Positions 60,943-64,000 of a stretch of 64,000 bases of DNA are shown piece by piece. The notes beneath the pieces were generated by a model that did not search any database, was not told the origin of the DNA, and saw only the letters and a program-made list of their open reading frames with translations. Within the stretch, counting starts at the first letter, position 1. Every line of letters starts with the position of its first letter. Position numbers and translations under genes: made by a program. Origin of the DNA: Pseudomonas sp. B28(2017) (GTDB lineage: Bacteria; Pseudomonadota; Gammaproteobacteria; Pseudomonadales; Pseudomonadaceae); the NCBI RefSeq assembly GCF_002113025.1, contig NZ_NEJH01000007.1, forward strand, positions 62,001 to 126,000, in the 5' to 3' direction.

Positions 60943-60968
60943 GCCCTGTCATTGCACAGGGCTTTTTT
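60943..60968 (+). terminator. Rho-independent terminator of the 62-aa gene
   Basis: GCCCTGT-CATTGC-ACAGGGC followed by TTTTTT. Confidence 0.93.
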
Positions 60969-61060
60969 GTGAATGCAGAAAAAGAAGTGGCCTTTCGCTA
61001 TAACCTTTTCATCCCGGCACTGTCTCAGCCTTGCCCCACCACCCTGACGATGATCAATCC

Positions 61061-61342
61061 ATGAACAAGATTTTGCCTTTGCTAACGGTATTGGCCCTGA
61101 GCGGCTGCGCAACATCGGAAGAAACCTACCTGAACAACGGAGAGCAGGGCCTGACGATCGATTGCTCGGGAGAGGCCAATTCCTGGGCCGCCTGCTACGA
61201 AAAAGCCGATGCCTCCTGTGCCGGTACCGGCTACCGGATTGTCGGCACCGATGGCACGCCATCGCTCAAGGAAAATGAAAAGACCCTCGGGGCCGATATC
61301 GGCAATTTCAAGAACCGCAACGTTGTGGTGGTCTGCAAATAA
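61061..61342 (+). CDS. Small lipoprotein, 93 aa
   Basis: MNKILPLLTVLALSGC is a lipoprotein signal with lipobox LSGC. The mature part has three further Cys (TIDCSGE, WAACYEKADASC) and a closing VVVVCK, likely disulfide-bonded. The ATG at 61061 begins the signal peptide. Relatives are common in Pseudomonas but I know no function. Confidence 0.75.
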   Translation: MNKILPLLTVLALSGCATSEETYLNNGEQGLTIDCSGEANSWAACYEKADASCAGTGYRIVGTDGTPSLKENEKTLGADIGNFKNRNVVVVCK

Positions 61343-61353
61343 CGCGCTCAACC

Positions 61354-61584
61354 CTACAGATGAATTTCGGCGAACTTGATCCCGAGTCCGCGCAGCGTTT
61401 CGACCAAATCGTCGAGATTACCGAAGGACTCGACTTCATCATTGTCATCCACCAGGAAATAGCTGCGTCCGGCGCTTTTCTTGAAAAACACGATCCATTC
61501 TCCTAGATCCGCCGGATTCTGAATCACATGGGTGGCAGAGATAAGCCCCTCTGCATGGCGCGCCCGGACCTGCTCTCGCTTCAT
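61354..61584 (-). CDS. Conserved small protein, 76 aa
   Basis: Starts MKREQVRARHAEGLISATHV with GGAGTCGACC before the ATG at 61584. The middle IVFFKKSAGRSYFLVDDNDE reads as antiparallel strands followed by a helix LDDLVETLRGLG. I recall relatives being annotated loosely as plasmid replication protein RepB, which nothing in the sequence supports. It is convergent with the lipoprotein gene upstream. Confidence 0.7.
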   Translation of the reverse strand: MKREQVRARHAEGLISATHVIQNPADLGEWIVFFKKSAGRSYFLVDDNDEVESFGNLDDLVETLRGLGIKFAEIHL

Positions 61585-61656
61585 GGTCGACTCCAGAAAT
61601 AACGATGCCGCCAAAGCCAGGCTTTGGCGGCATCGGTGCTGTTGGTCGATAGTCTA

Positions 61657-62013
61657 TCAGCCGGAAATGCACTCGGTGGCGGCATTCTGTACGTCCTTTG
61701 GACGTATCGGGACATTGGACATGCTCTCGTGCAGCTTGATGCTGCTGCCGCCCGAACGCTCTTCAATGTCGAATACGGCAGACGGCCCCGAGGAAAACTT
61801 GAGCGGCACGATGACACGCAATCCATCCTTGTGCGGCTCGATTTGCAAGGCGCCACGGCTGTCGGCCAGTTTTTCGCTGAGGCATTGCGCATATTCATGG
61901 GGCTTCTTGCCAGAAATCACGTTCATGGTCGGCAGCGACTCGTTGATTTCAGAGACGTTCGCACAACCACTCACCAATGCCGCCAGCGAAAGAAACCAAA
62001 AACCCCATTTCAT
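61657..62013 (-). CDS. Lipoprotein, 118 aa
   Basis: MKWGFWFLSLAALVSGC is a lipoprotein signal with lipobox VSGC. AGGAGG is seven bases before the ATG at 62013, a very strong site that decides the start over the frame to 62070. The mature part has two Cys (YAQCLSEKL and ATECISG) that could pair. No domain recognised. Confidence 0.77.
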   Translation of the reverse strand: MKWGFWFLSLAALVSGCANVSEINESLPTMNVISGKKPHEYAQCLSEKLADSRGALQIEPHKDGLRVIVPLKFSSGPSAVFDIEERSGGSSIKLHESMSNVPIRPKDVQNAATECISG

Positions 62014-62214
62014 ACAAAACCTCCTATAAAGACGCTCGGACAGCGCAGATGTGTTTTTTCTCCGAGGCAACCTGCTTTATCGCTCATCAAACGTGAAATT
62101 AGCGTTTTTAATTGTCAAAGTGGCCGGATAATAAGGCGGTCGGGCTGATAAACTGCGCCATTCGCCCATGCTATCGTTTTGATTTTGTAGAAAAAGCCCT
62201 TCTGGAGGCGCCTC

Positions 62215-62517
62215 ATGAAATTTATCCATCAGCGCGAGCACCTCAATGAAGACGACATTGTCGTCATTCAATGCTCCCAAATGTGCAACATCCGTTTGAT
62301 GAACGACGCCAACTTCCGCAGCTTCAAAAATGGCGGCCGTCACACCTATCACGGCGGTGCATTCGACACGTTTCCGGCGCGCATCACCGCCCCGAGCACC
62401 GGTTTCTGGAACATCACGATCGACACCGTCAACCGTCGCCCTATCAGCGTGACCCGCAAACCCAACCTGACGCACTCGATCAAAATCATTCGCCGCTCCA
62501 GCTCGAAACTGAGCTGA
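62215..62517 (+). CDS. DUF1883 domain protein
   Basis: 100 residues, beta-rich: MKFIHQREHLNEDDIVVIQC, CNIRLMNDANFRSFKNGG and TPARITAPSTGFW-like strands match DUF1883 (a small fold with Asn/Cys-rich face). GGAGGCGCC precedes the ATG. The 55-residue gene at 62555 follows 37 bases later and is probably co-transcribed. Function unknown. Confidence 0.83.
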   Translation: MKFIHQREHLNEDDIVVIQCSQMCNIRLMNDANFRSFKNGGRHTYHGGAFDTFPARITAPSTGFWNITIDTVNRRPISVTRKPNLTHSIKIIRRSSSKLS

Positions 62518-62554
62518 ACAGCGAACCCGAAACCAAAGACAGGCAGATACAACC

Positions 62555-62722
62555 GTGGCCCAAACGACCAAGTACGTCATCAAATACAAACTCAACGGTG
62601 AGCGCCGCTTCGAGTTTGCCCAGCTTGAACACGGCACCGCAGAAGAAGCCAAAGCGGCGCTGGATGCCATTCATGGACCGGACGACGTCATCAGCGAAAT
62701 CAGCGTCAGCAAAGCGCTGTAA
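62555..62722 (+). CDS. Small protein with GTG start, 55 aa
   Basis: The frame GTG at 62555 to TAA at 62720-62722 reads MAQTTKYVIKYKLNGERRFE, then FAQLEHGTAEEAKAALDAIH and a closing EISVSKAL. It has a clear strand-strand-helix-strand pattern and Pseudomonas codon use. AGGCAG is the only ribosome-site candidate. It follows the DUF1883 gene closely. No family known to me. Confidence 0.65.
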   Translation: MAQTTKYVIKYKLNGERRFEFAQLEHGTAEEAKAALDAIHGPDDVISEISVSKAL

Positions 62723-62839
62723 CGCGATCCGGAGCGACAATGGACGTCGGCTCCCGCTCGCAATTCGACCGCAAGCGCCGGAGTGCCAGCCTCACCCTTG
62801 CCCTCCAGACTGGCCACCTCAACAACAAGAGGCCCGGCA

Positions 62840-63544
62840 ATGAGCGAGCAATATCTGGACAGCCTGGACTGGCCCCGGCTGGAACAGCAACTTGATCAGG
62901 ACGGTTGCGCCGTTATCCCGTCACTGTTGAGCCACAAGGCCTGTGATCAGATCAGCGCCTGGTACCCGCGTGCCGAACCCTTTCGCTCGCACGTGGTGAT
63001 GGCTCGCCACGGGTTCGGCCGCGGCGAGTACAAGTATTTCAGCTATCCATTGCCGGACCTCGTGGCCCGCTTGCGCAGCGCGCTCTACCCACGGCTGGTG
63101 CCCATTGCCAATCGCTGGCATGAACAGATGGATCTACCGACCCGCTTTCCAGACTCTCATCAAGCCTTTCTCGAGCGCTGTCATGCCGCTGGTCAGAAGC
63201 GTCCGACGCCGTTGTTGCTGCAATATGGTCCACAGGACTACAACTGCCTGCATCAGGACTTGTACGGTGAGCACGTTTTCCCGCTGCAAGTGGCGATTCT
63301 GCTGTCGGCCCCGGACGAAGACTTCACCGGTGGCGAATTTGTCATGACCGAGCAGCGCCCGCGAATGCAGTCACGCCCGATGGTCATCGGTCTGAAGAAA
63401 GGTGACGGGCTGATATTTGCCGTCAACCAGCGGCCGGTCAAAGGGGTTCGCGGTTATTACCGCGTGACCCTGCGTCACGGCGTGAGTCGCCTGCACAGCG
63501 GCAAACGATATACCCTTGGAATCATCTTTCACGATGCGTTGTGA
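62840..63544 (+). CDS. 2-oxoglutarate/Fe(II)-dependent oxygenase
   Basis: 234 residues. Iron triad: His138-x-Asp140 in NCLHQDLYGEHVF and distal His213 (TLRHGVSRLHSGKRYTLG), with Arg223 as 2-oxoglutarate candidate. GAGG precedes the ATG at 62840; the frame to 62783 adds a non-conserved leader. It ends 4 bases before alkB, so the two are likely one operon. This suggests a role in alkylation repair or response; hydroxylation of a protein or nucleic acid target is possible. Confidence 0.87.
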   Translation: MSEQYLDSLDWPRLEQQLDQDGCAVIPSLLSHKACDQISAWYPRAEPFRSHVVMARHGFGRGEYKYFSYPLPDLVARLRSALYPRLVPIANRWHEQMDLPTRFPDSHQAFLERCHAAGQKRPTPLLLQYGPQDYNCLHQDLYGEHVFPLQVAILLSAPDEDFTGGEFVMTEQRPRMQSRPMVIGLKKGDGLIFAVNQRPVKGVRGYYRVTLRHGVSRLHSGKRYTLGIIFHDAL

Positions 63545-63548
63545 CCCC

Positions 63549-64000
63549 ATGAACCCGCTGACCCATGACCTGTTTGCCGATGTCGAGCCAGAGCAACAGC
63601 CCAGGCGTGAGCAGATCGGCGAACAGTCCTATGTGCTCAGAGGCTTCGCCCTGCCCTGGCTTGAGCGTTTGATGCCCGCCCTGGAGGCGGTGCTGGCGGC
63701 CGCGCCGTTTCGGCAGATGATCACGCCCGGCGGTTTTACCATGTCGGTCGCCCTGAGCAGTTGTGGCACATTCGGCTGGACCACTGACCGCAGCGGGTAT
63801 CGGTACACCCGCCACGATCCGCAGACCGGCCAGCCCTGGCCAAAGATGCCCGAGGTGTTTCTGCAATTGGCGCAAGCGGCGGCGCAGGCAGCAGGGTTCA
63901 CCGGATTTGCGCCGGACTCCTGCCTGATCAACCGTTACATCCCCGGGGCAAAAATGTCATTGCATCAGGATAAGGACGAGCATTCCTACACAGCCCCTAT
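63549..64000 (+). CDS. alkB: AlkB-type DNA dioxygenase, partial (runs off window)
   Basis: The open frame starts at ATG 63549 and has no stop before 64000, giving about 150 residues. Motifs: PGGFTMSVALSSCGTFGWTT, GYRYTRHDPQTGQPWPKMP and CLINRYIPGAKMSLHQDKDE with the iron-binding His-x-Asp. It removes 1-methyladenine and 3-methylcytosine lesions by oxidative demethylation. The 3' part (distal His, Arg residues) lies outside the window. Confidence 0.92.
   Translation, partial: MNPLTHDLFADVEPEQQPRREQIGEQSYVLRGFALPWLERLMPALEAVLAAAPFRQMITPGGFTMSVALSSCGTFGWTTDRSGYRYTRHDPQTGQPWPKMPEVFLQLAQAAAQAAGFTGFAPDSCLINRYIPGAKMSLHQDKDEHSYTAP

Overview
The window looks like a chromosomal segment of a Pseudomonas of the fluorescens group. 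The reasons are the REP doublets built on GTGGGAGCGAGCCTGCTCGCGAA found between many genes, a complete 2-ketogluconate operon with PtxS operators (ptxS-kguE-kguK-kguT-kguD), a pyoverdine maturation locus (pvdQ, fpvR and a PA2384-like regulator), an MvaT/MvaU-family protein, and aruH and dpkA homologues that closely resemble the Pseudomonas proteins. No rRNA, tRNA, CRISPR array or intact insertion sequence was seen. Gene identities rest on my recognition of protein families; no database search was run.

Layout. 0-9.8 kb: a LysR regulator, small proteins, dpkA (imine reductase), the fpvR/pvdQ pyoverdine block, and a LysR/aldo-keto reductase divergon. 9.8-11.6 kb: a patch that looks transferred, with an IS66 transposase tail, a stand-alone glutamate racemase that is A/T-richer than its surroundings, and a dispersed noncoding repeat. 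11.6-17 kb: a DUF411/YqaA gene pair, a secreted hydrolase, a D-hydroxyacid dehydrogenase, and a TPR protein/ECF sigma/anti-sigma operon whose sigma gene appears to start at ATC. 17-23.7 kb: a two-component system divergent from an RND efflux pump that lacks its own outer-membrane channel. 24.7-30 kb: the ptxS-kgu operon. 30-31.3 kb: aruH.

31.3-38.3 kb is the most unusual part. A 20-bp lux-box-like inverted repeat sits at class-II spacing from a -10 hexamer, ahead of a stand-alone LuxR-type HTH protein and an orphan RcsB-like response regulator. On the opposite strand an autotransporter is flanked by two proteins that share an Ig-like repeat module. A DUF6124-like gene remnant lies beyond them.

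38.3-50 kb: glycerate use (kinase, CdaR-type regulator, MFS carrier), an aldo-keto reductase, rarD, hpd, an EamA exporter with a LysR regulator, a CSS-EAL phosphodiesterase and an MvaT/MvaU-family protein. 50-60.5 kb: gloA, ahpC/ahpF, a tyrosine recombinase divergent from a KfrA-like coiled-coil protein with a palindromic operator candidate, gor, an MFS exporter and galU. 60.5-64 kb: several small conserved proteins and lipoproteins, then a 2OG-Fe(II) oxygenase followed 4 bp later by alkB, which runs off the window.

The linked functions are iron (pyoverdine), sugar-acid catabolism (2-ketogluconate, glycerate) and peroxide/thiol defence (ahpCF, gor, gloA).
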